Part shown: positions 13,976-23,840 of the stretch, piece after piece
Position numbering within the stretch: the first letter of the stretch is position 1
Layout: the number at the start of each line of letters is the position of its first letter
DNA from: DASZCR01 sp035942915
GTDB taxonomy: Bacteria > Acidobacteriota > Blastocatellia > Pyrinomonadales > Pyrinomonadaceae
Direction: 5' to 3'
Assembly (NCBI GenBank): GCA_035942915.1
Contig: DASZCR010000183.1
Location: 1 to 46,865, forward strand
DNA length: 46,865 nucleotides
Notes under the pieces: generated by a model
The model's input: the letters and a program-made list of their open reading frames with translations, nothing else
Told to the model about the DNA's origin: nothing
Databases searched by the model: none
Program-made: the position numbers and the translations under genes

Positions 13976-16369
13976 CTATGAATTATCGCCTCGTTGAATG
14001 AGGCTTGCCACAATGGCGACCAATTCGGCTAACTCGACCGGCTTCGGAAGATGCATCTGATAGCCTGCCCTGATTGCCCGCAGACGGTCTTCCGTTCTCG
14101 CATAAGCGGTTAAGGCAATGGCCGGAATGTTCTTCCCGTGCCCTGTGGGCAGTGCCCTCACTCTCCTGATTAGCTCGTAACCGTCCTCGCCCGGCATTCC
14201 TATATCACTGATTAAGAGGTTCGGCTTTTCCTTTTCGATTGTCTCAATCGCTTCCTGCGCTGAGCGTGCAGTCAAGACCTCCGCACCGCACTGTGCGATG
14301 CCGACCCTGAGCACTTCTCTCGAATCAGGCTCGTCGTCCACTATCAGCACCTTCAACCCGTCCAATCGCTCAGCGCAGTCATACGTAGGAAGAGTATCTC
14401 TGGCGGCGGGGTGGACGCGCTCCGCCGCCCCTTCCTTTTGATAGACGGAGACCACCGGCAGTTTCACGATGAAGGTTGCCCCTTGACCTTCGCCCAAGCT
14501 CTCCGCCTCCACTGAGCCGCCATGAAGTTCGACCAAATGGCGAACGATGGCGAGTCCCAAGCCGAGGCCGCCATGTTGACGTGTCGTCGTCTGGTCTGCC
14601 TGACGGAAGCGGTCGAAAACGTGCGGCAGAAACTCCGACTTGATGCCTTCTCCTGTGTCGCTGACCGCTATCTCGATGTGCGAGTTGATGCGCTCAAGCC
14701 TGACCTGCACCCGCCCGCCCTTCGGCGTGAATTTAATGGCGTTCGATAGTAGATTCCAGACAATCTGTTGGAGGCGTGCCGGGTCACCGACGATTGAGAC
14801 CACGCCCGTATCCATCACCTTCTGCATTCGTATGCCTTTAGCCTCTGCGGCCGGTCGCAGAGCCTCGATAGTCGATTCGATGACTGAGGCGGGGTCAACC
14901 GGCCTCACGTCGAGGCGCAGCTTGCCCGTGATGATGCGTGAGACGTCCAGCAGGTCGTCAATCAGTTGCGTCTGCGAGCGCGCATTTCGTTCGATGGTTT
15001 CGAGCGCAGTGGCCGCACTCTGCTCGTCTAGATTTCCGGCGCGCAGCAGGTGCGCCCAGCCGAGCACGGCCGTCAGAGGAGTACGCAACTCGTGCGAGAC
15101 GGTGGCGAGAAATTCATCCTTCAGACGGTTCGCTTCCCGCAACTGTTGAGCCGTGCGTCGCTGCTCGTCCACGTCCGTGTTCGTCCCGAACCAACGCACG
15201 ATGCGACCTTGGGAGTCGCGCAGCGGGTTGACTCTGGTCAGGAACCAGCGGAACACGCCGTCTGCGCCCTTGAGCGGAAATTCCATCTCGAATGGCGCGC
15301 CGGTCTTTAGTGAGACTGTCCACCGCTCGACGACGCGAGGCAATATCTCCGGGTCGTGCACCGACTGCCATCCCCAGCCCTCCATCTCCATCGGCGTTGT
15401 GCCCGTGTAGTCATACCATCGCTGGTTGTACCAGAAAATATGCCCGTCCGGTTCGGCCATCCAGACGAGTTGCGGCATGGCGTCGGCCAACGTGCGCAGT
15501 TGCCGCTCGCCCTCGCGCAAGCGCTCCTCCATCTGCTTGCGTTCTGTGATGTCGAGCGACAGGTAGAGAACTGAACCGGGACGACCATCTTGGCTGGGAA
15601 GCGGCGTCCATGTGACGAGGAGGTGACGCTGCCCGCTCGGCAGGTCAACCTCTACCTCATTCGTTACGCTGACGCCTGTTGAGTACACACGGTCTAAGAT
15701 AGGTGCTACCACTCTGTCGGCTGCTGGAACGACTTCCGCATGTGTGCGGCCGAGGAAATGCTCTTCGGAGAGTCCTGTCAGATTGCAAGTCGCACGGTTA
15801 ACGAGAGTGAACCGATGGTCTGAGCCTTCCAGCACGCCAATCGCGATAGGCGCGCTGTCCATCACACAGCGGTTGAGGTCCCGACGGCGCTCTGCCTCAG
15901 CGCGTGCGGACTGTTCGCGTGCGAGCAGCTCTTCGAGCTGTCTCTTAGACTTCCGGAGTTCTTCTTCGGCACGTTTACGCTCGGTAATGTCGCGCGTAAA
16001 GCATCTGGTGTGGACGAACCTGTCCTCATCCCACATCACGTTCGAGTTGATGAGCACATAACGGACGGAGCCGTCCTTGCACCGCAGGCACGCTTCATAG
16101 TTATGAAGAGTCTCTTTATTCGTCAGCCTGCATAGCATGTCGTTGATGATATCGGCATCGGTGTGAAACTCCGTGATGTTGCGCCCGATATACTCTTCGC
16201 GTGTGTAGCCGAGCATATCCAGTTCTGCCTGATTGGCCCACAGGATAGTCCCGTCGGGGCCTACCCAGTGCAGACCGACCGAAGCGTTTTCGATGAAATC
16301 AGCCAGTTCACGCTCGCGCTGTCGTAGCGCTTCCACCGCATTCGGCTCATCAAGTAAGTGTTCGGACAT
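13976..16369 (-). CDS. Soluble hybrid histidine kinase with three PAS domains
   Basis: The 797-residue protein has no membrane segment. Three PAS/PAC modules (about residues 15-135, 165-285 and 290-410) are each followed by the DITERK-type linker. Then come HisKA with H426 in VSHELRTPL, a HATPase domain with SDTGEGI and GLGLGLAIV, and a C-terminal receiver with D722 in LLISDIGMPGEDG. It is a cytosolic multi-sensor kinase of a type abundant in soil bacteria. The ligand is unknown. The receiver may work in trans or pass phosphate onward; no DNA-binding regulator is adjacent. It is encoded on the same strand as the RedB-kinase unit but separated by 300 bases, so co-transcription is uncertain. 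Confidence 0.92.
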   Translation of the reverse strand: MSEHLLDEPNAVEALRQRERELADFIENASVGLHWVGPDGTILWANQAELDMLGYTREEYIGRNITEFHTDADIINDMLCRLTNKETLHNYEACLRCKDGSVRYVLINSNVMWDEDRFVHTRCFTRDITERKRAEEELRKSKRQLEELLAREQSARAEAERRRDLNRCVMDSAPIAIGVLEGSDHRFTLVNRATCNLTGLSEEHFLGRTHAEVVPAADRVVAPILDRVYSTGVSVTNEVEVDLPSGQRHLLVTWTPLPSQDGRPGSVLYLSLDITERKQMEERLREGERQLRTLADAMPQLVWMAEPDGHIFWYNQRWYDYTGTTPMEMEGWGWQSVHDPEILPRVVERWTVSLKTGAPFEMEFPLKGADGVFRWFLTRVNPLRDSQGRIVRWFGTNTDVDEQRRTAQQLREANRLKDEFLATVSHELRTPLTAVLGWAHLLRAGNLDEQSAATALETIERNARSQTQLIDDLLDVSRIITGKLRLDVRPVDPASVIESTIEALRPAAEAKGIRMQKVMDTGVVSIVGDPARLQQIVWNLLSNAIKFTPKGGRVQVRLERINSHIEIAVSDTGEGIKSEFLPHVFDRFRQADQTTTRQHGGLGLGLAIVRHLVELHGGSVEAESLGEGQGATFIVKLPVVSVYQKEGAAERVHPAARDTLPTYDCAERLDGLKVLIVDDEPDSREVLRVGIAQCGAEVLTARSAQEAIETIEKEKPNLLISDIGMPGEDGYELIRRVRALPTGHGKNIPAIALTAYARTEDRLRAIRAGYQMHLPKPVELAELVAIVASLIQRGDNS

Positions 16370-16891
16370 TATCTTGTCAGAAGTCTTGCAGGCGATTTGA
16401 ACCCACGATTAGAAGGAAGGGAGGCACGGAGGAATCGCCTCACCAAACAGGGGATTTCATTATAGATGGTAATACAGAGATTTACATCTTAATTATTTGA
16501 ACTCATAAAGACGAAACATCCCGTGACGCCAACACAACTCACTGCGTACTCCGCTCTCGATTCTCCACGGTTAATTTACTACTCAACCAATACGAAGTTC
16601 TGAAAGTCTGACAACACCCATTGATGGGAAGTATGCAGCCCCCGTTGGCCGACATGAGATAATGAGCAACTGCACGCGAGATAAGGATATGCAAAGGAGA
16701 CCTGATTGAACCCATTATAGAGTGTTTCTAACGGCAATCATGTAAGTTGTTAGACGAGAGAATGATGGAAGCAGCTAGGATGCAATTCCACAGAAGAACC
16801 TTTTTGTGGAATCATGCATAGGATGACTGCTCCAACCGTCCCGGCAACACCTGTTTACTAACCGAATTCCTTGATGGTCTAATCATTGATT
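16370..16891. other. 520 bases without a gene, divergent promoter region
   Basis: The stretch is AT-richer than its flanks and lies between divergent genes, so promoters for the kinase and the PLP enzyme should be here. I found no repeat, hairpin or open frame worth naming. Confidence 0.45.
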
Positions 16892-18040
16892 ATGTCAATG
16901 GAATCAAACGATAAATTGAGAGGGTTGGGGACTCCCTGTTTACTGCTGGATACCGGACGGATGGAGAGAAACATCAACCGGCTCAAACGACGTCTGGACA
17001 GACTTGGGGTGAAGCTGAGGCCGCACATGAAGACTTCAAAATCGGTGGAGGTGGCTCAAAGACTCCTGGGCGGGACGGACGGCCCCATCACCGTTTCCAC
17101 CCTCAAGGAGGCTGAAGAGTTCGCACAAGCCGGCATCACCGATGTCATCTACGCCGTCGGAATCAGTCCGCAGAAATTGGATAGGGTTCATCGCCTACGC
17201 CAAAAAGGCGTCCACCTTAAAGTAATCCTCGACTCGGTGAAGCAGGCGGCTGCCCTCGCGCGGTACGTGGAGCAAACGGCCGATTCGATTCAGGCGTTGA
17301 TGGAAATTGATTGTGACGGTCACCGTTCGGGAGTCAAGCCGCGCGATAAGGAAACGCTTTTAGCCATCGCCCGGACGCTCAAAGACGGCGGGGCACAACT
17401 GGAAGGAGTCCTGACTCACGCTGGCGAGAGCTACAACACGAAGGATACGGCGGAGATTGTCGCGGCGGCAGAGCGGGAAAGAAGGGCGGTGGTTGACGCG
17501 GCGACAATCCTCCGTGAAGACGGTTTTGAGTGTCCCATCGTGAGTGTCGGTTCAACGCCGACGGCGCACTTCGCGGAAGACCTGACGGGGGTCACAGAGG
17601 TTCGCGCTGGTGTTTTCGTCTTCTTCGACTTGGTGCAGGCCGGCATCGGGGTCTGCACCACGGACGACATCGCCATCTCCGTGTTGACGACGGTTATCGG
17701 GCATCAACCGGAAAAGGGGTGGGTCATAGTGGACGCGGGATGGATGGCTATGTCCAGAGACAGGGGAACCGCAGAGCAAGATACGGATCAGGGGTATGGT
17801 CTGGTATGTAACGAACGTGGCGAAGTGATGGACGGCCTTGTGATGGTCGCTGCTAATCAGGAGCACGGCATCATAGCGTTACGGGACGGGGCTAAAGACC
17901 TGTCGGAAGATTTCCCGGTGGGAACGATACTGCGCATTCTACCCAACCACGCCTGCGCCACGTCTTCCCAGTACGAGGAATATCATTTAATCCAAAACCA
18001 ACAGTATCGAGGCGTGTGGACACGCTTCAACGGCTGGTAA
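16892..18040 (+). CDS. PLP-dependent D-amino-acid lyase of the DSD1/D-threonine aldolase family
   Basis: The 382-residue fold-type III PLP enzyme has an alanine-racemase-like N-terminal barrel with the PLP lysine K47 in RPHMKTSK and an early GTPCLLLDTG motif. A beta-rich C-terminal domain follows, with the metal site H353 and C355 in PNHACATSSQYEEY. The His-x-Cys pair is the pattern of zinc-dependent D-serine dehydratases, whereas D-threonine aldolases usually have His-x-Asp. I therefore favour a D-serine dehydratase-like or related D-amino-acid lyase, without excluding aldolase activity. I take the ATG at 16892 over a TTG two codons earlier; no ribosome site is obvious. It stands alone with no pathway neighbours. 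Confidence 0.85.
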   Translation: MSMESNDKLRGLGTPCLLLDTGRMERNINRLKRRLDRLGVKLRPHMKTSKSVEVAQRLLGGTDGPITVSTLKEAEEFAQAGITDVIYAVGISPQKLDRVHRLRQKGVHLKVILDSVKQAAALARYVEQTADSIQALMEIDCDGHRSGVKPRDKETLLAIARTLKDGGAQLEGVLTHAGESYNTKDTAEIVAAAERERRAVVDAATILREDGFECPIVSVGSTPTAHFAEDLTGVTEVRAGVFVFFDLVQAGIGVCTTDDIAISVLTTVIGHQPEKGWVIVDAGWMAMSRDRGTAEQDTDQGYGLVCNERGEVMDGLVMVAANQEHGIIALRDGAKDLSEDFPVGTILRILPNHACATSSQYEEYHLIQNQQYRGVWTRFNGW

Positions 18041-18671
18041 AAGCAACTCAATGTACACTTCAACACTAAGTCGGATATATGATTCCACCGCTGATTCACT
18101 TGAGTTTTTCATTCCCCTCAGTAGCAATCATCAACTGTAATGTCCAATCCGAAAATCCGAGTTGCGACATCACAACCATTTCTCTGATTTTATGACACAT
18201 AAGTAAGTGTTTATGTGCCACTACTGCCTTTTTAGCCCTGCTGCTGCATCGGACACTGAGCCAAACGCCGCCCGGCACCTACCACGCGCTAGCACAGGCC
18301 CCGACAGGCTCTTTATCAGCACCCCGAAGAATGTCGGACGACTGCCTCAGTCCCTCCGGCCGCTCCACCATTCTGAGTCTGTAGACGCCTTCGCCGCCGC
18401 AGCTTTGGACTAATCCAGAACCGAAAGCCGACTCTTGACATCCGTAGCGGTCGGGCATATCTTGCCACGCATTCCGCAGGGTAGCCGGCCAGTGCTTCAT
18501 CCCAGCCGGCCTCATACAACCTCAGGCCCGGCCCGCTCCGCGTCTTCCAGAATGGTGCTTCTTCCTCGGAAGCCTTTCGGCACGAACGTCCTCTTCAGCC
18601 GGCCGTGTCGCCCCAGCATCTCGCACGTCCCAAGGCATACCCTACGACCCTAATCTTGTAAGGAGAAGAAT
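18041..18671. other. 630 bases without a supported gene
   Basis: No convincing frame on either strand. An inverted repeat CACATAA/TTATGTG with an 8-base loop occurs near 18195-18217 and could be an operator or a weak terminator for the upstream enzyme gene. The right end carries the AAGGAG ribosome site of the tyrosinase gene. Confidence 0.4.
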
Positions 18672-20186
18672 ATGTCGCATCTCACGAGACGTCAGTTCTT
18701 GCGAACTGGGGGGGAGGCCGCCGCTGCCTTGGGCTTGCACACGTGGCTGTGCTCTACCGCGTCGGCGAACGCGGCCGCGCTGACGCGGTACTCCGTTCAA
18801 TCCAGCGAGGGGAAGGAGATGTTGGCTATCCTCGCCGACGCCGTCACGAAAATGCGCGCCCTGCCGGAGGGCAAACCCCACTCGTGGGTCTTCCAGTGGT
18901 ACACACACCTGGTGAAAGGCTCAAACTTCACCCTAGAGCAGAACAAGAGGAAGGAGATTACGCGCATCTACAAGGGGGCGTGCAATGTCGACCGCGCCGC
19001 CGCTGAGGCAATGTGGAACACCTGCGAGCCGCACGCCGACGACCAGCGGGGCGACTACTTCCTGCCCTGGCATCGCATGTACCTGTTCTTCTTCGAGCAG
19101 ATTGTGCGCGCGCAAAGCGGGGTCGAGCGGTTCACGCTCCCCTACTGGGACTACTACGACCCGGCCCAGCGCTCTCTGCCCGCCGAGTTCCGCAAGCCCG
19201 ACGACCCCGTCTGGGGGGCGCTCTACAGCGCCGAACGCTGGCCGCGCATCAATCAGGGCAAGCCCATCGACGAGCCGCCGAGCGCAGGCCCCATCTCGCT
19301 CACCGCGATGCAGGCGACGACCTATAAAGACGGGGAAGCCTCCGGCTTCTGCTCCTCCGTGCAGTCCGACCCGCACCGTCAGGTGCATTTCAGCGTCGGC
19401 AACCTGCGGGGGATGATGAGCTTCCCCTACACGGCCAACGACCCCCTCTTTTGGCTCCACCATTGCACCATCGACCGCATGTGGGCGAGTTGGAACACAG
19501 CCGGCGGGAAGAACCCGGACGACGCCGTGTTCACGGGCCAGCCATACACCTTCGTCGAAGGCTCTGGGGCAATGGTCACGCGCAAGGTGGGAGAGTTCCT
19601 CAACACAGAGGCTCTCGGCTACGTCTACGACTCTTACGTGCCGAGGCCGGAAGACAGCCTCGCCTTCCAAGAGGCGGCGGCGCTGACCTTCACGCCGCAC
19701 GCCGCGTCGGCGAGGGGCGCGGGCCGCATCAGGTTGCAGCCCTCCGCCCTTAGGGTGAGGCTGGTGCCGGAAAGCTCGCCGCTCGCCGACGGCCTCCAAC
19801 CCGGCTCTTTCCCGGCGCGCATGCAAGGTGCTGGCGGGCGCGGAGAGCTGCACCTCGTGCTGGAAGACTTGTCAGCCAACGCCAACCCGATGGCAACCTT
19901 CGAGGTCTACCTGACGGGCCGTGTCCGCGGCCGTTATTCGAGGAGCGACCCGTCCTACCTCGGAGCGATAGAGTTCTTGGAGACGCCGCATCATCACGCC
20001 GGCCACGGCCGTCCGCGCAAAGGCCGCAAACACACTTTTGTCGTCGGCCCGGAGCACCACAAGCTCCTCTCAGACCCCTATGTTGATGCGCCTCAAGTCA
20101 TCATAGTGCCCACCGGCCCCTTCGCCGCCCGGTCGGCACCGACGATAGGCCGAATCGTGCTTGGCTCTCTCCGCAAGAAGACTTAG
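18672..20186 (+). CDS. Tat-exported tyrosinase/polyphenol oxidase
   Basis: The 504-residue type-3 copper oxidase has a twin-arginine signal (TRRQFLRTGGEAAAALGL). The CuA region includes H121 in CEPHADDQ and H134 in FLPWHRMYLFFFEQ; the first CuA histidine is probably in WYTHLVKG. The CuB region has the HxxxH pair in DPHRQVHFSVG and the third ligand in DPLFWLHHCTIDRMW. A long C-terminal beta-rich region (about 330-504) resembles the extra domains of plant-type polyphenol oxidases and carries a His-rich patch (ETPHHHAGHGRPRKGRKH). It oxidises phenols or catechols outside the cell. A second, broken tyrosinase gene follows. A good ribosome site (AAGGAG) precedes the ATG. Confidence 0.92.
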   Translation: MSHLTRRQFLRTGGEAAAALGLHTWLCSTASANAAALTRYSVQSSEGKEMLAILADAVTKMRALPEGKPHSWVFQWYTHLVKGSNFTLEQNKRKEITRIYKGACNVDRAAAEAMWNTCEPHADDQRGDYFLPWHRMYLFFFEQIVRAQSGVERFTLPYWDYYDPAQRSLPAEFRKPDDPVWGALYSAERWPRINQGKPIDEPPSAGPISLTAMQATTYKDGEASGFCSSVQSDPHRQVHFSVGNLRGMMSFPYTANDPLFWLHHCTIDRMWASWNTAGGKNPDDAVFTGQPYTFVEGSGAMVTRKVGEFLNTEALGYVYDSYVPRPEDSLAFQEAAALTFTPHAASARGAGRIRLQPSALRVRLVPESSPLADGLQPGSFPARMQGAGGRGELHLVLEDLSANANPMATFEVYLTGRVRGRYSRSDPSYLGAIEFLETPHHHAGHGRPRKGRKHTFVVGPEHHKLLSDPYVDAPQVIIVPTGPFAARSAPTIGRIVLGSLRKKT

Positions 20187-20353
20187 GGCGTAGTTAGAAG
20201 ATGAAAAGCACATGTCGGGAGCCTGTACAGGCCGAAGTAGCGGCCGCACGCCTTCGGCAAATCAGTCGCCGGTGCGCCGGACGGCGGCAGCGGAGTGGCG
20301 GCGAGTTCCCCCAAGGCGACTGCTTTCTAACTAATCCGCAGAGGAGGTTGAAG

Positions 20354-21591
20354 ATGAGACGCTTTTCAAGAAGGCAGATACTCCGGCTTCTGTCGGCCGC
20401 CCCGATGCTGTCCGTTACTTCCTGGTCGCGCCCGCTAAACGGCTTATTCCAGACAGGCTCGGCAACTTCCGTGCGGAAGAATGCAGCCCACCTCACCGCC
20501 TCCGAAATCGCGCTCTTCGTGCGCGGCTTCCGGCTGCTCATCCGAGATAAGACATTGAATCAGTTCGTAGCAGAGCACGGTAATTCGGATAAGCACCAGC
20601 AGCACGAGTTGTCGCCCGGAGTCACGACGCTTCTTCAATCTCACTTGATGCCCCAGCCAGGGGCGAGCGCTTTCTAGCCTGGCACCGCGCCTTCCTGCTG
20701 GAGTTCGAGGCCGCCCTGCGCGCCGCCATCAGCAGGGAGGACGGCGACGCGCAGGCGAAGAAAGTGTTCATCCCTTATTGGGACTTCTCACATGCCAACA
20801 ACTCAATCCCGGTGTGGGTCAAGAACTTCAAGCCCAAGGGCATTCAGGCCATCGCGCCCGCCGGGCTGCCTCCCGGCCATCCCGGCCACGGGAAGGAAGG
20901 CCACACCTACCAAGTGCAGGTCACACGCTGGCCTGGAACTAACCCCGCCGTCCCCTATTCGCCGAGCGCGGGGCTGGTCGGCAGGGTGCTGCGAGAGACG
21001 GACTACACCAGATTCACGCGCGGGCTGGAGTGGGCACCCGGTCTTGTCCGCCCGGCCTCGGCCGCCGAAATCGACCGCACCGGCATGTTGATTTCACGAC
21101 TCGGCCAAGCAGCGAAGGAGTTCACCCCGTTGGTCGAGAGCCTCCGCGCCGGGGCCGTCAACGAGCAGCTCCAGTTCCCGGTCTTGAGGGCGCTCTACCA
21201 CCTGGAGAGCACGTTGGCAGTTCCGAGCATATTGCCGGGGGCGGATAGGGGCACGATGAAGCAGTTGCTGGGCACGGTGACTAAATTTTTCCAGACGGGG
21301 CCGCACACAGACGTTCACACTTGGGTGGCGGGGCATCACCCGTTAAAGCCGGCGGTCAGGGGCACGGCCGTTTACTTTCATGAGACGGTGGCCGACCCGC
21401 TCTTCGTGATGCTGCACGCCGAGGTTGACCGCATCTGGGCCACATGGCAGATGAAGAACTCAGGGCGCCCTGACCTGCGCGGCGCGGACGCCACGTTCAA
21501 GCCATGGGAGGGGGGGCGGACGTGGACTCTGCCGGAACTGCTGGACTACCAGTCGCTCTCGTACCGTTACGACCGGATGTATATGTCTTAG
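20354..21591 (+). pseudogene. Second Tat-exported tyrosinase, frameshifted
   Basis: The first part begins at the ATG 20354 behind GAGGAGG, with a twin-arginine-type signal (MRRFSRRQILRLLSAAPM) and a segment with likely CuA histidines (SDKHQQHELSPG). It stops at 20677. The next part continues in another frame from about 20660 with GERFLAWHRAFLLEFE, the CuA signature. The CuB signatures follow: PHTDVHTWVAG and DPLFVMLHAEVDRIWATW, ending at 21591. One missing G in the run GGGG near 20662-20665 would restore a single protein of about 410 residues. Everything else is well conserved, so this is either a very young pseudogene or a sequencing error. Confidence 0.82.
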
Positions 21592-21868
21592 GCAATTCCC
21601 CTCTTATAGTAGTGCGACCAACCAGTTCGGGATGGGCTGTACACGCGACGGTCTCCCTATAGACTGCGAGCTGGCAGTTTGTCGGTTCAAATCATCAGAT
21701 TTGCTGCCAGCAGATTGATGGAGCATAAAGGAGGTTACGGTTCATCAACTCACACCGCTCTTAACTCGCCTCTTCCAGCCTTTATTAACTTCCAGATTCG
21801 TAGGCAGTGTCCGCTAATAGCCGGTATTGAGACGGCTTCACGAGGGAGCCGTAAGTGGACACTTCCGT
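21592..21868. other. Noncoding stretch with two inverted repeats
   Basis: No supported gene. AGTGTCC (21806-21812) pairs with GGACACT (21857-21863), and inside it ACGGCT (21832-21837) pairs with AGCCGT (21847-21852). This nested structure directly abuts the attC remnant to its right and takes the place where the attC left half should be. Confidence 0.5.
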
Positions 21869-21916
21869 TGATGAGAACCTCGCTGATTCGCGGTTGGGTG
21901 CAGGCCGTTGTTAGGC
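21869..21916 (-). repeat. Truncated attC (right half, subtype ii)
   Basis: GATGAGA, GCTGATTCGCGGT, GGGTGCA, GCCGTTGTTAGGC match the right half of attC 8 and 9 nearly base for base. The left half with its core is absent. The gene to its right reads on the minus strand and ends 50 bases away, exactly the cassette arrangement of the main array. Confidence 0.75.
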
Positions 21917-21965
21917 GGCGGCCATCGCTTTGTAACGGCTACTTTCAGCGAACTCGTTTGACCCT

Positions 21966-23309
21966 TTAAGACACACTTAGACGCGCTTCGGCAATAACCT
22001 TACTGTTCCGGTCAATGGTACGGAGCCAAAATCTACCTGCGGGAAGCATTAACACTTTCCGTTCATGTGGCCCGTTGAGAATCACTTGGTCAACGGGAAT
22101 GGCCGACGCAGGCTCTCCTTCCCTGAAAGCCTGCACGAGCCGCATCCCCCGTCCCGTTCGCAGTCGCGAGGGGATGCGGGTGCGCGTCCTTCCCAAGGTC
22201 TGTACCATCCAATTCGGACGCCCATCTCTTATCTCGATACGCGGCCAGAAAATGTAAGCGTCAAAGGAGGTTGAGCCGAGCAAGCGGCCTTCATCTCTAT
22301 TTACGAAGATGGTCGGCTGTTTCACAAGCCCGCGTGAGGTGGCGAAACGATAAAGCGGGTCTTCTTCTTCAGGGGTCAACCGCTGGCTCATCGTCGGAGC
22401 GTACAATGTTAATGGATTGATGCCAGTCAATCGCTTGAGCACTGAGGCCATCGGCGTCCACCCGTCCGGCGCCGTTTCTTCGGAGGAATGGCCTCTTCCG
22501 GCGAAGATGAGCACCTTCGCGTGTGGGTCGCGGTCAAAGATGCGCGCTTTGATGTTCTCAGCCTGAGTCCGGTCGCGGAAACTCGCGTCGCCGCTCGGCC
22601 CGCGTTCCTTCGTGTCGTAAGCAATCAGGTTATAGCCGATGTCCTTCGCGACCCGGACTGCGGAGGCGAAAACCGGGTCTAGGAGGTAGTACCCTGATTG
22701 GTAATCTGGATATCTGAAATCGGGACTCATCACTTTATCGGTAAAGGTTTCAGCCGCGAGGTAGCGATAACCTTGACGCCACAGCGTACGCACCAGAGAC
22801 TCGTAAAGCGAGCGCGTTTGCGGCAGGTGATGTTCCTCTCCGATGACGACTATGCGGGTCTTTCGGGCTTCCTGCTCAATTACTTTAAGGGCGCTACCGG
22901 GCTTATATCCGGCAGGGATTGGGGTTTCAACATTCGGAGTCTTTCTTCGGAGCATCGGCAGACTCATAGCCTGTACGCCGGCCAATGGGAAACCTAAGAA
23001 CTCTTCGAAGTTAAAGCGGATTTCCGGATAGATGCCCGCGAAGAGCTTAGACTTCTGGTACTGTGGCTCAAGGTCGAGCATAGCTGCATAAGTGGCTAGC
23101 GGATTACCCGCTTCTAACGCTTCCTTATTGAGCAGCCCCGGGAATATGAGCCTTTCCTCTTGAGGACTCCGATTTTCAAAGGCCGCTTGACTCTTGAAAG
23201 CTCCTGACCGCCGTATGCGAGTAGCTCCGTCAACGGCAGGCACCGGCTGCGCCAAGACGGCTTGGGTCAACATACAAAGAACCAACGCTAAAGAAAGTTT
23301 GTCGCTCAT
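21966..23309 (-). CDS. Secreted ChaN/erythromycin-esterase-like protein in a stranded cassette
   Basis: The 447-residue protein starts at the ATG 23309 with a signal peptide (MSDKLSLALVLCMLTQAVLA). The longer frame to 23414 would read through an attC site. The middle domain (about residues 165-330) carries the marks of the ChaN/EreA/Tiki-type superfamily: VVIGEEHHLPQT, a second acidic motif AAETFTDK and the histidine motif FAGRGHSSEE. Family members bind haem or iron, or hydrolyse esters or peptides at a site using these His and Glu residues. The C-terminal 110 residues are beta-rich and unassigned. It is bounded by attC 10 on its start side and the truncated attC on its end side, so it is probably a former integron cassette. 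The exact reaction is unknown. Confidence 0.72.
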   Translation of the reverse strand: MSDKLSLALVLCMLTQAVLAQPVPAVDGATRIRRSGAFKSQAAFENRSPQEERLIFPGLLNKEALEAGNPLATYAAMLDLEPQYQKSKLFAGIYPEIRFNFEEFLGFPLAGVQAMSLPMLRRKTPNVETPIPAGYKPGSALKVIEQEARKTRIVVIGEEHHLPQTRSLYESLVRTLWRQGYRYLAAETFTDKVMSPDFRYPDYQSGYYLLDPVFASAVRVAKDIGYNLIAYDTKERGPSGDASFRDRTQAENIKARIFDRDPHAKVLIFAGRGHSSEETAPDGWTPMASVLKRLTGINPLTLYAPTMSQRLTPEEEDPLYRFATSRGLVKQPTIFVNRDEGRLLGSTSFDAYIFWPRIEIRDGRPNWMVQTLGRTRTRIPSRLRTGRGMRLVQAFREGEPASAIPVDQVILNGPHERKVLMLPAGRFWLRTIDRNSKVIAEARLSVS

Positions 23310-23357
23310 ATCTTTCGTTATTATTTCACTCACACCTTGTTCCAGACTATATAGCGA

Positions 23358-23456
23358 CCTAACGCCCTGCATCACCCGCCGCGCATCCGACGTGATTACG
23401 GCTAAGCCTTGCATAAGAGACTTGCTGATTCGCGGTCGCGTACATGCCGTTGCGAG
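23358..23456 (-). repeat. Distant attC site 10 (degenerate, subtype ii)
   Basis: Core CCTAACGCCC and arms GCATCACCCGCCGCGC and CGCGGTCGCGTACATGCC match attC 8 and 9. The right core reads GTTGCGAGG where GTTGTTAGG is expected, so it is decaying. It lies almost 18 kb from the integrase, in the same orientation as the main array. Confidence 0.85.
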
Positions 23457-23477
23457 GCGCGGCGTACTTTCAACACG

Positions 23478-23840
23478 TTATACGGACGGCCACCTGTCAA
23501 CCTTTACATCAAGCGATGCTAGTATCTGCTCAACCCTCGCCTTGTTCTCTGCCATCGGTAGAGCGTCCTTCCCGTCACTACTCCTAATGCCAATCTCTTG
23601 AGCAGCGACCACTCGCCCATAAGGCCACGCCGTAGCAGGCAACGATTCTAAAAAGGGCGCCAGTTCATCGCAAGAGATAACTTGCCGCTCAACAAAAGTA
23701 TTCTTCAATATTAACTCAACACCCTCCGCACGGATTACGAGGTAAGGGCTTTGCCAATCCTTTGCATCTCGAACATCTTTGTATTCGCTAAGGTCAGGTG
23801 GCGGTATCCGAGAGTCATCGGCGGCTGGGCTTTCATCCAA
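23478..23840 (-). CDS. Small protein of unknown function, probable cassette gene
   Basis: This 120-residue acidic protein has no signal or membrane segment; the fold cannot be named. Notable stretches are SPYLVIRAEGVELILKN and DELAPFLESLPATAWPYGR. The first in-frame start after a stop is TTG at 23840, without a clear ribosome site, so the 5' end may have been lost. The stop lies about 20 bases from the attC 10 right core, just as for cassette genes in the main array, which supports a cassette origin. No further attC was found upstream of it. Confidence 0.6.
   Translation of the reverse strand: MDESPAADDSRIPPPDLSEYKDVRDAKDWQSPYLVIRAEGVELILKNTFVERQVISCDELAPFLESLPATAWPYGRVVAAQEIGIRSSDGKDALPMAENKARVEQILASLDVKVDRWPSV

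Noticed and set aside
18933..19853. Minus-strand frame opposite the tyrosinase
   Set aside because: It is a shadow of a GC-rich gene with strong family motifs on the plus strand.
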